Shown: in pieces, positions 1-11,512 of the stretch
Position numbering within the stretch: the first letter of the stretch is position 1
Layout: the number at the start of each line of letters is the position of its first letter
Assembly: GCF_003171515.1 (NCBI RefSeq)
Contig: NC_089394.1
Location: 1,054,001-1,118,000 of the forward strand
Source: Pyrenophora tritici-repentis
Lineage: Eukaryota > Ascomycota > Dothideomycetes > Pleosporales > Pleosporaceae
DNA length: 64,000 nt
Reading direction: 5' to 3'
The notes under the pieces: model-generated
Database searches by the model: none
The model's input: only the letters and a program-made list of their open reading frames with translations
Told to the model about the DNA's origin: nothing
Made by a program: the position numbers and the translations under genes

Positions 1-1412
1 CCCGACTTTGTGGGTTTCGGTGGGTCCCATTGATCCACACAGATCCTCAGCAAAGCGTCGTCAAGGGTCCAATATAGACTTTCCCTTTGACTTGGCAAGA
101 ACCTTTCCAATCCAAATTCCCTGCGTCGCAACACGTGTACGCTCCAATCCACCAGTAGGCAGGCCGCTTCTGCCCACATTGCCGGAGCCCTATCCACCAA
201 ACTGCGCACGGTTGCAGCAAAAGTACGTGTGCGTTGGTAAAGAACAGAGTAGATGTGTGGAATGGTACATAGTCCTTGCTGTTCGAATAGTACTGTAAGG
301 TTCATTGTTTTCATATCGTTGAAGAATTTCGTCATGTTGTGACGTGGATCAGGAATCTCGGCCGAATTCAGATGCTCCCGATGTCTGATACAACATGGGT
401 GATCGGTACATTGACTTAACTCCATGGTGAGTATTTTGATGCTGAATATCTACGCCAGCTGAAAGGTAGGAGGGTTGCGTTTATCGCTGGCGATTGCGAT
501 GTATGCCTGGCGCAGCTCCGAACGCGCGGGGGCATTACGTCATCAGCATCCGCATCCGATGCCTGTTGATTGCAGAGCGCAACTACCCTTGACCAAGTTA
601 TTTTCTTTTGGGAGATGTGGTATGATCAGGATTGAGAAACATAAATATGATTCTAGGGGTAAGGTCTACATGCAAAAGCGGTCTTTTCCGGCTCTGAGTA
701 CTAGCGGCCATAGATCATCACCATATACCCTGCATACGAACGTAACTTTAGACCCTTTCTGTGGCATTTGGGGTGTATTGTACGTATCATTAAGATTTCT
801 TAAGCCTATCTACGCTACGGAATATTTTCTGATCGCTTGAAGATGTCATCAAGGCCATGGACTCTTAGACCCTCTTTGGCTGCCAGTCACTCGAATGTGC
901 ACGTCGACAATCCAGGCTGGTGGTTCTCCTCGATCGCAAATTTGCTGCGTCGATGTAATGATTTGAAGACTTTTGGATGCGGTAGTTTTGGGGATGGTGC
1001 CTCGGGTCGACTGTACTACGGAACCAGTGTCGCTACCATATTTTGTCGACAATGCAAGTGGTGAGAACATGCGATATGTCCTAAATTGGCACCCAAGAAA
1101 GTGGATTCACGTAATGCATGGGTCACATCGTCGTCTTTGGCGTATGATCGACCGAGAGTTTCGCTGAAAGCATAGAACCAAATGATCTCAACAGGGACTA
1201 CACTTAGCACGTTGGGATACCCTCTGTTCAACTCTTTCTTAGCGATCCTCTAGCTTTTCAGGGCCCAACAAGAGTTTCCTCAGCCTGGTGTTCTATAAGT
1301 ATTCTCCTCATCATCTCTTTCTACTTCTCTCATAGTGCTACAAAACATACCTGTCACACATAAACATTTCCTCTTCCAAGCTCTATCATTCATCATTCAT
1401 CACTCATCCAAG
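1..1412. other. Gene-less stretch, upstream of the first gene
   Basis: I see no coding region with recognisable protein character here; the open frames are short and overlap on both strands. A TATA-like TATAAG at about 1296 lies roughly 115 bases before the start codon at 1413 and is followed by a pyrimidine-rich stretch, which fits a fungal core promoter for the next gene. Confidence 0.5.
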
Positions 1413-2400
1413 ATGAAGTACCTAAACATCATCCCGTTCATCGTTGGCGGAAGCTACGCTGTTCTCTGCGCTTCCAACGGACCCAGCACTGCCCCCGAGC
1501 CAGTCGTCAACACCCTTGATGGCTTCAAAAACGAAAAACTCTACACCCATATTTCCAAGATTGTCAGGAACGTTCCTGGCTACGAGGCAGTCATTACTGC
1601 CGCCGATTGTGCTATCGCATCTCCTAAGTACATGACGTACATCTCGCTGAAGCATTACAACCCGACGGCCTGTGCCCAGGCGTGCAACATGCACGCCGGA
1701 TGTGATGGTTGTATGTCAATCCATTACACTCAATAACATCAGCATACTCACAATATCTCTTCAGTCAACATTTACGTCCAGCGTGAACCCGGCGTCCAGC
1801 CCAGCCAAAATTGCCCCAACCCCACCGCCATTGCTGTCACCAGGTGTGCACTGTACTCAGAGCCCGTCACCAAGTCTCAGTGCACCAACGAAGGCCAAAA
1901 GATTGGTCCTGTCGATTACCACAATCTTCCATTCGAGGTCGCCATTCGTGGATCCAATGGTACGTGCTATGAAATGCTAAGTATCTTAATTTGTCCACTA
2001 ACACACTTCAACAGCGTACAACAAGCTCCCCGTCAAAGAGAAGGTCAAGGTGGTCACCGTCACAAAGTATTTGACCGAAGCGGCGATCCCAACTTCCGGG
2101 TTCTTGTCTTTGGGTTCAAACACTCGTCTCATCACCCCTGCGAAGACTGGAACCGCGTTTCCAACCTCCACCTTGTATGGTCCCAGGGTCACACCTCACA
2201 CCCCCGACCTTGCCAGCAACATCGACTCCCACGGCCGCACTTTCTCTTCCCGCACCGTCACCGCTACGATCGACGGCGTAGTCCGCATCAACGAGGCGAG
2301 GGTGGTGGAATTTCCCGAAGGAGCACCGATCAGCACTGATGGTCCCTTCCCTCATGTCACCCCCAGCTCTAGTCAGGTGACGACGACTTCTTCGGCTTAG
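1413..2400 (+). CDS. Small secreted protein with PAN/Apple-like cysteine region
   Basis: Three exons read as 1413-1710, 1765-1959 and 2015-2400, with introns that start GTATGT and GTACGT and end in CAG. The product is 292 residues. The N-terminus (MKYLNIIPFIVGGSYAVLCA) looks like a secretion signal. The middle has spaced cysteines (CAQACNMHAGCDGFNIY, then NCPNP, RCAL and QCTNEG), an arrangement seen in fungal secreted proteins with PAN/Apple-like folds. The C-terminal 120 residues are rich in Thr, Ser and Pro. ATG 1413 is the first start that gives the signal peptide. Family knowledge suggests an extracellular or wall-associated protein; a role in host interaction would be speculation. No catalytic motif is visible. 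Confidence 0.7.
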
Positions 2401-2976
2401 ACCACTGCCGATCATGAATGTTGTACATCCCGTAGAACCATTCGATTGCTTGGACTCATGGATTTTATGGGCTATTGGAGTTTGCTTGATGTCTAGTGTT
2501 GGCGCTGGTTGATGCGTTGGCAAGGTGTTGGGGGGTGATAGACATTTTGAGCTTGAATTCCATTGTGATCCATATCTCTCACAGGTCTCGCAGCTTTTCT
2601 CTGACTTGTCGACTGCCAGTGTTCTCATGAATTGTGATGTGTGAGGATGTGATAACAAGGAATTGTACAGATGGATAAAGTGATTCCTTGGCTTATACAG
2701 CAATGTTATCGCTAGGCTTACCCATAAGACGCATGTTAACTTGACGTATACAAACATCCCACTCCTTAAATCTCACAAAACCTTAATTCCACTGTTATAG
2801 ATCTTTCATTCCTGTACTAACTTCAAGATCCACGGCGAACCAGCGCACTATTCTCCAGTCCAATATACGCCTTTGTCAAATGATCCTATCCACAGACCTT
2901 TTCCAGTCTATATATGTACAGATGGTACTTGCCGGGTTTTCAACTCGGCATACCTTTATGAATGGTACACCATCCA
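2401..2976. other. Convergent intergenic region
   Basis: This is the shared 3' flank of the secreted-protein gene (+) and the PHD-finger gene (-). I see no gene. The minus-strand open frame here mostly overlaps the upstream gene and has no domain character. Confidence 0.5.
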
Positions 2977-4149
2977 TCACCTTGCAGCCTTAGTATCCTC
3001 TCCCTCACCATACCTCTGCAGACACTCCTCACAAAACCACTTGCCTTTCGGCACTGTCGCCGCCGTCAGCCCAACACACTCGAAATGGTACCACTGATGA
3101 GCACACTCGGCGTTGTCACAACCAATCATTTCTTCATTATCTGGCGTGCCGCAGATGCAGAATTCCACTTGCGGCTCAAGAGACGGCTGGGGCTCAAGAG
3201 ATGGCTGAAACTCAACAGACGGCTCAGGCTCAGGGGACTGCGAATGTGCTAGTCCAACCTCATCTCCAGCGTCTTCACCCACACTCTTCCTCTTATTCTC
3301 CACTGGGGCCGTCTCATCTTCGTCGTCACGCTTGCGCTTGGTAGCCTGCGCCGCGCCGTCCTCAGGCACAGAGACACCTCCGGTACCGTCTGCCACCCCG
3401 GTTTCTTCGACCCCACCTTCTTCAACATCACCTTCTAGAATAACAACTTCTTGGACACCACCTTCTTGGACACCAACCTCTTCGACCCCACCTTCTTCAG
3501 CGCCAACTTCTTCAGCGCCAGATTCGCCATCGGCAGCTGCCTTGTCCGCCTCTTCACTCACTTCTTCTTGTTCTTCACCCCTACTCTCACACTCCCTACA
3601 AATCCACTTCCCACCAGTGTCACCCTGCGCCTTCGTACAAGGATAGTGAAACCAACGTATACTACACTCTCCCTTTTTCGCACACTCTCGCATCGGCCCA
3701 TTCGCATACGGTGGTGTATTGCAGACACACTTACCGTCTTGAGGAATGGGTGGCGCAAGATGCTTACATTGGTCGCAGTACCAGTCCAGAAAGATAGCAG
3801 GTATGTGGTCCATTCCAACGCAGTGCTTGTGGTACCAGCGGGGTCGGCATCGCTTGTTGTTGCAGGGCATGATGGGTTTGATGTAGGCTTTATAGTCGGG
3901 CTTGTTGCAGAAGCAGATTCCCCTAGGGCGTGAAGGGTCGGGTTGCGCAGTTTTGGATGAGGTGTGTGAGTTGATGGTTGTGGAGTTGGCTTTAGGGTCG
4001 GGCTGCGCAGTGTTAGTTGAATTTGGCGAGATCACGGTTGGGGTTTTGGTGTCGATTTGCGCAGTTTTGGATGTGATATGCGAGTTCATGGTTGTGGGTT
4101 TGGAGTTGATGTCGGTTTGCGCATTGTCGGGTGAAGTTGGAGAGACCAT
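2977..4149 (-). CDS. Triple PHD-finger protein
   Basis: Single exon, 390 residues, starting at a true ATG (4149). Three C4HC3-type zinc fingers are visible. PHD1 spans about residues 77-127 (CFC... HKHC... WYCDQC), PHD2 about 139-187 (CVC... FHYPC... WICREC) and PHD3 about 330-378 (CICG... WYHFECVGL... WFCEEC). PHD3 resembles the ING-type finger that reads methylated H3K4. Residues 1-75 contain a degenerate repeat of NSH-TSKTAQ-D units. Between PHD2 and PHD3 lies a long acidic EEGGVEEVG repeat and a basic KRKR patch. The protein is probably a nuclear chromatin reader. It lacks a catalytic domain and the ING N-terminal region, so assignment to a specific complex is not possible. Confidence 0.85.
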   Translation of the reverse strand: MVSPTSPDNAQTDINSKPTTMNSHITSKTAQIDTKTPTVISPNSTNTAQPDPKANSTTINSHTSSKTAQPDPSRPRGICFCNKPDYKAYIKPIMPCNNKRCRPRWYHKHCVGMDHIPAIFLDWYCDQCKHLAPPIPQDGKCVCNTPPYANGPMRECAKKGECSIRWFHYPCTKAQGDTGGKWICRECESRGEEQEEVSEEADKAAADGESGAEEVGAEEGGVEEVGVQEGGVQEVVILEGDVEEGGVEETGVADGTGGVSVPEDGAAQATKRKRDDEDETAPVENKRKSVGEDAGDEVGLAHSQSPEPEPSVEFQPSLEPQPSLEPQVEFCICGTPDNEEMIGCDNAECAHQWYHFECVGLTAATVPKGKWFCEECLQRYGEGEDTKAAR

Positions 4150-4629
4150 GGTTGCAAATGTGGATTTGGATGTGGATATTGGCAGTGTCGGTATTTAGTT
4201 TGATGTCTGTTTGTTGCGACTCCAGTACTCAGAAACGGAAAGTGGGGTATTTCTTCACGATGTAATTTGAAGGTTTGAGTATTTGACAGATGCTTGAGGC
4301 GCGGTTTTGAAATATCTACAAGGGCGAGGGTGCGCACGGTCCGGATTTGGTGTTGGTGACGCAGATTCTATTGTACTTGCAACTCACAATCACAGTGTTG
4401 TGGCTTCTGTCGATACACTGCAAGATAATAGCGAGGTGAAAGGGTGTGAACGGGAAAAGTGGGGCAATTGTATCGGTAGATAGATTGAACTGAACGACGG
4501 GCGTTTGCAATACCCGCAAATAACAGACAATCATGCTTTGCGTGGACGCTCAGGTAGCAGACCCTGATATTATTTGTACCATGATGGGCCGAGAACGTTC
4601 TATGCCATACTCTTTGGGAAATTGAACTG
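4150..4629. other. Intergenic, between PHD-finger gene and URB2
   Basis: It carries the promoter of the PHD-finger gene and the 3' end of URB2, both on the minus strand. No further gene is seen. Confidence 0.5.
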
Positions 4630-7600
4630 TCACTCTCCATGACCAACAACCTGTCTCCTCCCATGTACGCTTTCCCATTCTTCCCAGAGACCCTTCCAGA
4701 CGTCCCTTTCACTCCGACCCAGACCTGCAAACATCGCATCCAAGCTCTCTCGATGTAAGCTTGCCGTTCCGACAATTTCAAAGATGCCAATCATAAGTCT
4801 CTCCCTCACTTCTTGGTCAAGTCTTCCATTGAGTTGGTAGCGACAGAAGGATGCAAGAAGCGGGTACAAGAAGTTGCTAGCCTTTTCGCGTGCTGCTTTG
4901 ATGGGATCGTTGAGGTCTTTGGATTTGCGGGATTGATGGTGTTGATGCGCTTTTGTGATTGATGACTGTGGTGGGTTGCAAAGGGTAGAGAGCAGGCGCG
5001 AAAATTGTGTTGCGTTAGTGGGCGTGAGATGTACTTGCTGTGTGGCAGTTGTTCTGCGTAACCAGGTTGGCAGAGCGCCGCTGCGGCTGGCATTGGGAAT
5101 GAACAGACAGAACAGAAGTCCCTGTAGAAGCGGTAGAAGCAGGTGGAAGCGGCCACCCAGACGGCCGCGGTGCACAAGCAGAATTAAGCGACTCGTGTGG
5201 CACAACCGGGTGAAGATTTCGGAAGCGTATTGTGATGTTAGCGCGGGGCTATTTCGAGATGTGAGCTTGACGAGTATGCTGAACACACATTCGACACCGT
5301 ATTGTGACGCAAGCAAAGGTTTGTCGTTCAAAATGGTATCGACGCAGTCGAGGAGGGCATTGAACGACTCAAAATCAGGGCTCTCCGCAAGTAAAACGCA
5401 GATCCTGGGTAGTAGTGCGAGTTGCTTTTGCGTCAACTCAGCGTTGTCTTCCAGCTTGTCGTCCATAGAATTGATTAGATCGCTAAGGATGCGGTACGAT
5501 GCGGCAACATTCGGTGGCTGTTGGTCTACTGCCAACGTGGATACCAAATCCAACTTCTCGTAACAGGGGAGCGGCTCGATTACTTCCCTGAGGGACTTGT
5601 ACACAGAGTCTTGCACATGGGTCGGGCTGCCTCGAAGGACCGTAAGCGTCAAGCGGATCAGCCATTTTATGTCTTGGTAGAGCTCAAATTTGGTGACCAG
5701 AGTATATACACGTGCGACGTATTCGATAACCTCGACCGGAATGCGAATCATGGAACCCTGGTAATCGTTGAGGTCTACGGCATCCGCCATCCAGGTACGC
5801 AAATGGGTCTGAAGGCGACTGAAGAGCTTTACCTCTTTCACTACCGGTATCGATAACTCGTTGAAAGCATCCAAAGCTCCTTGGAGGAGCGCAATGTCCT
5901 CACCGCGAAGCAGTTCCTTGAGAAGGTCGATGTAACGTTCAATATGAAGCAACGAGTTCTGCTTCTGAGCCAATGAAGTCGCTCGGAGAATAGAGAGCCT
6001 AGCTAACGAGATTTGATCGGTCGCTTTGGTTATGGAGAGAAGCTTTCCAGAGAACTCGATGAAGAATTCCTTGTTTTGGGCCTGACTCTGATTAGGAATT
6101 ATATGACCGAGTGTCCTTTGAACAAGTTCCCGAAGCAGCTGCAACGCTGAATCACTTTCAGCATTCTGTTGACATAGCTGGTCAGCGATGCTGAAGATGA
6201 TGCTAGGATCGACGGTTATTTTTGCAGTAGCGTTCGGTACTTGTTGGAGATGTGCAAAGACGCTCAGTAGTCCTGTTGCAGTGGCTCGTCCAGAGTTGAG
6301 AAGATCGGCCGTGCGGTCCAGTATCGATTGTCTCTGTTCACGGGATAGAGCCGCGGGTCGAATGTGAAGGACGGCTCCTAGAACCATGGGATGGATGGTT
6401 CCCGTGCCCTCTTGCCCTAGAGTCTGTAGAAGAGCCGCAGAATATGCCTGTTGTATTAACGAGTTCCCATGCTGAATGATGGACTGTGAGAGTGATCTAC
6501 AAATGAGATCACTGGTCGATTCCCCAAAGTACTCAAACTTTGACAGAATAGCACACAGTGATTCACGGCATGCACCGGCATCCATATGTTCGAGTAGTTT
6601 GACTGAGTAGGCACAGAATAATTCTACCATCTTCATATGTTCATCTGGCTCCAACTGCGTTGAAGCAAAGGTTGAAATGACCGCGCCCAAGCCATCGCGG
6701 ATGATTTCTTCCGAGCCAGGCACCGTCTGTAGTTGGTCACATGTATTGAGCCAAAACACTATCGCGGCCGCCTGTGCAGGAGTGCCGATACGATGTCCGT
6801 TGTCTCTATGGCCTGTGGAGATGTCTTTGATAGCTTGCTTTAGGAGCGGGTGTAGCAACTCCTGTTGTAGGTCCAAGAAATTGTGCAGCTCGATTGGCCA
6901 AAGCTTTGCTAGAAGTTGGCACAGCGTGAACCAAGAGAGCTGGAGTTGCGTATACTTGGCGTAAGTATCTTCTTGAACCCATGTGGCATAGGTCAGGAGC
7001 AATGCATGAAGATCAGGCTGCAGGGCTTCAACCATTGTATCGGACTGGACCGACTGAAGGAGTGCCGGTAGTAGGATTGCACTACTCACTGCATTCTTGT
7101 ATGCAGCGAGCTTCCTAATTTTGACGTCTTCTTTAGAGGCAGTCTCGATTGCACGGCCAAACTTGGCTAAGCGGGTTCGATGCTCTTGAAACAGCGTTGT
7201 GATTTGACCTTGGGTCAAAGATTGCTCGAAGACCTCCGCCAAGGCACTGTGTAAGGCACGGTCTTCCCAGACGATGTCTTGTCGTTCTGTGAGCGCCTTT
7301 CGCTTGCCATGCCTGTAGCTCTGGACTAACTGGTCGTCCCACTTTTGAATAAAGCCTAGCAAGTTTCTGTTGCGCACAAAGGCGGACATGAGTGGTTTGA
7401 TAATTTTGTCCAAGATCGTAGCTCTGCTTGTAAGAGTGCGGCTTTCATTCTCAGCATCTGGAAAGCCTGAACCCTCCAACTCTACAAGCGATATGCTCTC
7501 AAAAATGAACTCGGCTAGATTAGTGTGCTGCTCCTGCGAGAGCTTGGCATTTGCTTTTTGCTCTGTGACAAACACCGATGCTTCCAACTCGATTAGAGCC

Positions 7601-9149
7601 GCGATCAATAGCCAATGTACTTGTCGCTCTTGACGTTCGGGATACTTGACACCACAGTGGTACCAGAAGATTTTCCTGACAAGATCAGGCGTCAGGCCCA
7701 CTTGGTGCACTTGCAGAACACGAAGAGCACCGCTGAGCCCAGCAACAGCGGTCTGCCGAGTGATGAACTCGGGTGGTGTGGTTATTGAACATCCCGCGCA
7801 TCCTGCAAGTGCGGAAAATGTGGCTTGTAGCCATGGCTTTTCCATCGACCTGCTCTTGGGTGTCCGTGAGGGTGATACACGGATAGCCAAATCTAGGATG
7901 TGCGGAACTGCGTTAAACAGGGACGCTAGGTCATTTGGTAAGGTATCTCCACCATCCTCGATCTGGGCAGCTGATAAAAGTTTTGCGCGAAGCGGTTCCA
8001 GATTACTTTCCAAAACAGTCGAATCTCGCATACTTGGGGCCGGAACGGTGGAATCAGTGCCAGAGAAGAAAGCAGCCCTTGAGGGTGCGAGTAGGTGTCT
8101 TGCGAGAAGTTTGTCGAGTGTTGCAGTTGCGCGGTGAATCGCACATGCAGAGAATTGTGGTAACACTCCATCTCGCAAGCTTTTCAGCTGCTCAAGGAGG
8201 GTGAGTGTAGGTACAAGACACTCGGTGTTGAACTCTTCGGCAGAGGCTCCTGTCTCATCCTTGGTGTCGGCTGTCCGCAAATCCCAAATCTCAATTATAA
8301 GAGGCAGGTCGATCAGGTCATCTACCTGAGAACCCTGGGTATTCGACTGTGACATGGTGTCCGCAATTTGGTAAACAGCCGTAAGCCAGAATCTCAATAT
8401 GCGCGAAGCTTGTGTGCTCTCGGTCCTCAAGACCATCTTCATGAGCTCGGCTTGTGTAATGTCGTCGTCATTGCCCCCCGCGGCTAACTTCACAATAGAT
8501 TCCACAACCAATCTAACCACACGGAAGAGGTGGCTGCGGTTGACTGGTCCAAGTGTAGCCGATGTCGAATGTGGCTTCTCGGCTGTTCCACGCTTCCGTT
8601 TCTTGGATGGTTTGGTTCCTTCCCGAACAGTCTCACTCGACTCGGAATCATCCTTCATATGAACATCCTCAGACTCGGCCGTCGGCAACAGAGTCATTTC
8701 CTTGTCAAAGTTCTCGACCAGCGTCTTCTCTAGTATGCTAGGGAAGCTGGCATCTCGCAAATGCGGGGCGCTTCTTGACACGGGAAGAACGTGAATCATC
8801 CAGTCTAGAAGCTGCCATGCAGTCACATTCCCTCGAGCTGTGCGTCCGATCTCCGCGTCATCCTTCAGCTTGTCGAGTACCCATCGCAACACCCATTCTG
8901 CTCTTGCGCGCACGAGTCGTCGTATGATCTCTGCCTTTTCCTCCTGTTCTTGTATGGCGCTCCAGTTCTCCGGAAGGCCGATAATTTGCGCAGCTTGGCA
9001 AATCTGTTCGTCCAGGTCGGAGAAGTCCTGGTTAATGGCTTGGAGTCGTGGCCGGGTAGACGCAGGGTCGTTTTTTGAGGCCTTTTACACAATTAGCTAT
9101 ATCTGTCACATGCGCCACGATCCCCTCTTACCGTCTTGTTTAGCGCCAT
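4630..9149 (-). CDS. URB2: Nucleolar pre-ribosome biogenesis protein Urb2/Npa2
   Basis: Exon 1 is 9132-9149 (MALNKT), followed by a 50-bp intron (donor GTAAGA, branch GCTAAT) and one long exon, 9081-4630, giving 1489 residues. The family is large, helical and nucleolar; in yeast Urb2/Npa2 works with Npa1 and Dbp6 in early 60S (27S pre-rRNA) assembly. The C-terminal 200 residues match the conserved Urb2/Npa2 domain, with LLVHRGRLGGRFHLLLPLLQ, a low-complexity loop, FLYPLLASFCRYQL and the terminal GRSERDVWKGLWEEWE. A nuclear-type basic patch (SKKRKRG) lies near residue 170. The tiny first exon restores a sensible N-terminus (ASKNDPASTRPRLQAINQDF) that a single-frame reading would miss. URB2 is divergent from MIC10, 261 bp away. 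Confidence 0.9.
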
Positions 9150-9410
9150 ATTTGCGGCCTGAATCTTGTTGAGATTGCAAAAGTCGTCGCAAAGGAACAG
9201 TCGCAAAGTAACTTGCATAATAGGAAAAAAGTTGGGCACGGACCTCTCTACCCTTGCAGTTCGTGCCAAGGGCCGGCGACGTCAAAGTTCCGCTTTCAAG
9301 CTACTGGTGAAGAGGCCCCATCAAGCACCACGTCAAACCGGTCTCTATTTACCTCCAGCACACCGAGTGCGCCGTTGAACCCATCAATTGCACTCGCAAG
9401 TTCCGCAGCC

Positions 9411-9970
9411 ATGGCCGAAAACAACCCCCAGCCCGTCGCGTCCATCTCACGAACCACACGCCCCATGAGCGAAGCTCTGCTCAACGAAAAGGTACAAATC
9501 CCGCAAGCAACCTGCATCTGAGGGGCCAAGGAAGACTAGGGATGCGATTTGGAAATCTTGCGGACATGGGAAGGCTGTGCCATATCTGATGGCATGTGCC
9601 AATGATTCTCACGCGACTTCACCCCACGCACGCCCAAAGTCGACCCCATTGCGCAGATAAGCGGGCAGGAATGACAACAGACTAAATTGCTAATATATGA
9701 TGATAGTGGGACCGCTGCCTCTCTTCAATGCTCATCCGATCCGGTCTCGGCCTCTCATTCGGCGTCGTCTTCTCAGTACTCCTCTTCAAGCGACGTGCAT
9801 GGCCCGCATTCGTCGGTCTCGGTTTCGGTGGTGGACGAGCATGGGAAGAATGTGACAACGTGAGTTTCCAAATTCCCAGAGATCTCCAGTCAATTTGCTA
9901 ATCTCCGGTGTAGTCCTTCAAGCGAGCAGCAGCACCCCCAAAAGACGGCCTCCGCGTTATCCGACCATAA
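9411..9970 (+). CDS. MIC10: MICOS complex subunit Mic10
   Basis: Three phase-0 exons, 9411-9491, 9707-9859 and 9914-9970, encode 96 residues, the usual Mic10 size. After an N-terminal stretch ending RPMSEALLNEK comes WDRCLSSMLIRSGLGLSFG, a first membrane hairpin segment with Gly-x-x-x-Gly spacing, the positively charged turn KRRAW, and a second segment with the glycine-rich GLGFGGGRAWEECD. This GxGxGxG element is the oligomerisation motif that bends the inner mitochondrial membrane at crista junctions. The C-terminus SFKRAAAPPKDGLRVIRP is short and basic. Intron 1 (215 bp) is long for this window. The gene shares a short bidirectional promoter region with URB2. Confidence 0.93.
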
Positions 9971-10518
9971 GTTATGCAACTCGTGCGGATGGGGAGGTGG
10001 AACGAGATCATTCTGTGTAATTCAAGCAGCTTTGCATGCGGAACATGCATTGTACAGTAGGGCATGGTATAGATCGTTTGGGCAATTGAACGCTGTACAT
10101 CACACTCCGGACCCACTCTCACCTTTGGTTCGAGACATTAACTCATATGTTCGGATCCAGGTGGAGACTTTTGCTTTGAAGCCTCTCGATGACTTTCTCT
10201 CGAGTTTCTGTTCACTGCTCTAACTCGTGGCTTCTGGCTGATATGTATTGCAGATGCGGGACACAGCACTAGCCCATACTCTTTACTTGCCAGCCCTCAT
10301 CTTTCTACACATGCATACATGTGCATCATCACGATCGAAACAAAGAGATGAGAAGTGATCTACTAAGGTTCTCTTTCGCTCTATGATCTTGATGTGTTTC
10401 AATGCAGCGACATACCACTGAATCGGACATCTCTGCCTCCATCCCATTGACGACAGCAGCCTGGCTATTCCAATCTTTTTTCACTGACATAAACCACCTC
10501 ATACACCACTTCTCTCGC
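9971..10518. other. Convergent intergenic region
   Basis: It lies between the 3' ends of MIC10 (+) and the UPF0643 gene (-). I see no additional gene. Confidence 0.5.
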
Positions 10519-11512
10519 TTACGCATTCCAATCCTCAAACCTATATCCCTCAGCTCCATCCAGAACAGTGAAGCGGTGAGTAGTGAAAATAATAGACTCA
10601 TATAGCTCACGACCTGCAGCGCGAGCTTTCCTATGCCATGGCCCCAGACCACCCTTGTACGCGTCTTCACGGGAATGCCAGAAGCCTGTTACCGTATTAG
10701 TCCGTATTCGATTCACAATGTGACCATAGACCTGAACTCGGAAATCGAAGTGTCCGAATAAAAAGCCCCAATTCGAAATCAAAAGAAGCAAGACAGGAAA
10801 GGAATATGGAAAAAAACTCACAAGTCGCCAAATTTCTCCTCTCCCCATCCGTCTTCCCAAACCAATACTTCAATAACCCCCCACTCTCACACGCCTCTCG
10901 ATGACTCTCTGCATCAAGCTTGTACAGCGAATCGTTATCAACGCTTTCCTTGAGTTTAGATCGGAAGGTTACTACGTAAAAGGATGTTTCTTTCCACTTG
11001 AACTCCTCTTCTTCACGAACCAAGTCCCGAAGTAAACTCAAAACATCGTCGAGATTTAGCGCAGAGGTGTAGGATGTTGTTGCATAGGTTTCCACGATTG
11101 GTTTGAGTGCTGTGAGAGCGAGGGCGAAGAGGCGGGATGAGGTGGGTAGGGCGGGGGATGTGATGTCTAGGTAGTGGCCGGGAAGATTGTAGGGGGAGCT
11201 GATGAGTAAACATGATGTTTCTTCTCGTTCGTTTTCCTGGTCTGGGATTTTGTGTACACTGAGGTTTTGGTCCTGGCGCCGGATGAGCTGCGTGTATGCT
11301 GCAGCATTAAACCGAAGTTCATCGAATTCTGTGGTGATAGAGGCTGGATCGCGGAGGATCTGGCGTTGTGGGCGAGGCGCTGGATTGGCTTCTGGTGATG
11401 GTGGTGTGGTGACTTCTGTGATTGTGACGGAGGCGGTCTTGAAAGGTGGTGATTTGGCGATGATAGGGCTGTGGGATTTTTGCAGCATCTCGGAGGTAAG
11501 ACACGCAGCCAT
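10519..11512 (-). CDS. UPF0643 family protein
   Basis: Exon 1 is 11512-10822 and exon 2 is 10685-10519, joined over a 136-bp intron (donor GTGAGT, acceptor ACAG), giving 285 residues. The join restores the motif NLATCFWHSREDA, and exon 2 continues GLGPWHRKARAAGRELYES and ends GYRFEDWNA. I recognise this as the conserved end of the fungal UPF0643 family, whose biochemical role is not known to me. The N-terminal 60 residues are Ser/Thr/Pro-rich and the middle is helical (LNLDDVLSLLRDLVREEEEF). No signal peptide or membrane segment is visible. The start at 11512 is a true ATG. Confidence 0.8.

Noticed and set aside
2116..2757. 213-residue minus-strand open frame
   Set aside because: It overlaps the secreted-protein gene and has no motif or credible start context.
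9492..9706. C/D-box snoRNA in the long MIC10 intron
   Set aside because: TGATGA and CTGA boxes occur, but in the wrong order and without a terminal stem.
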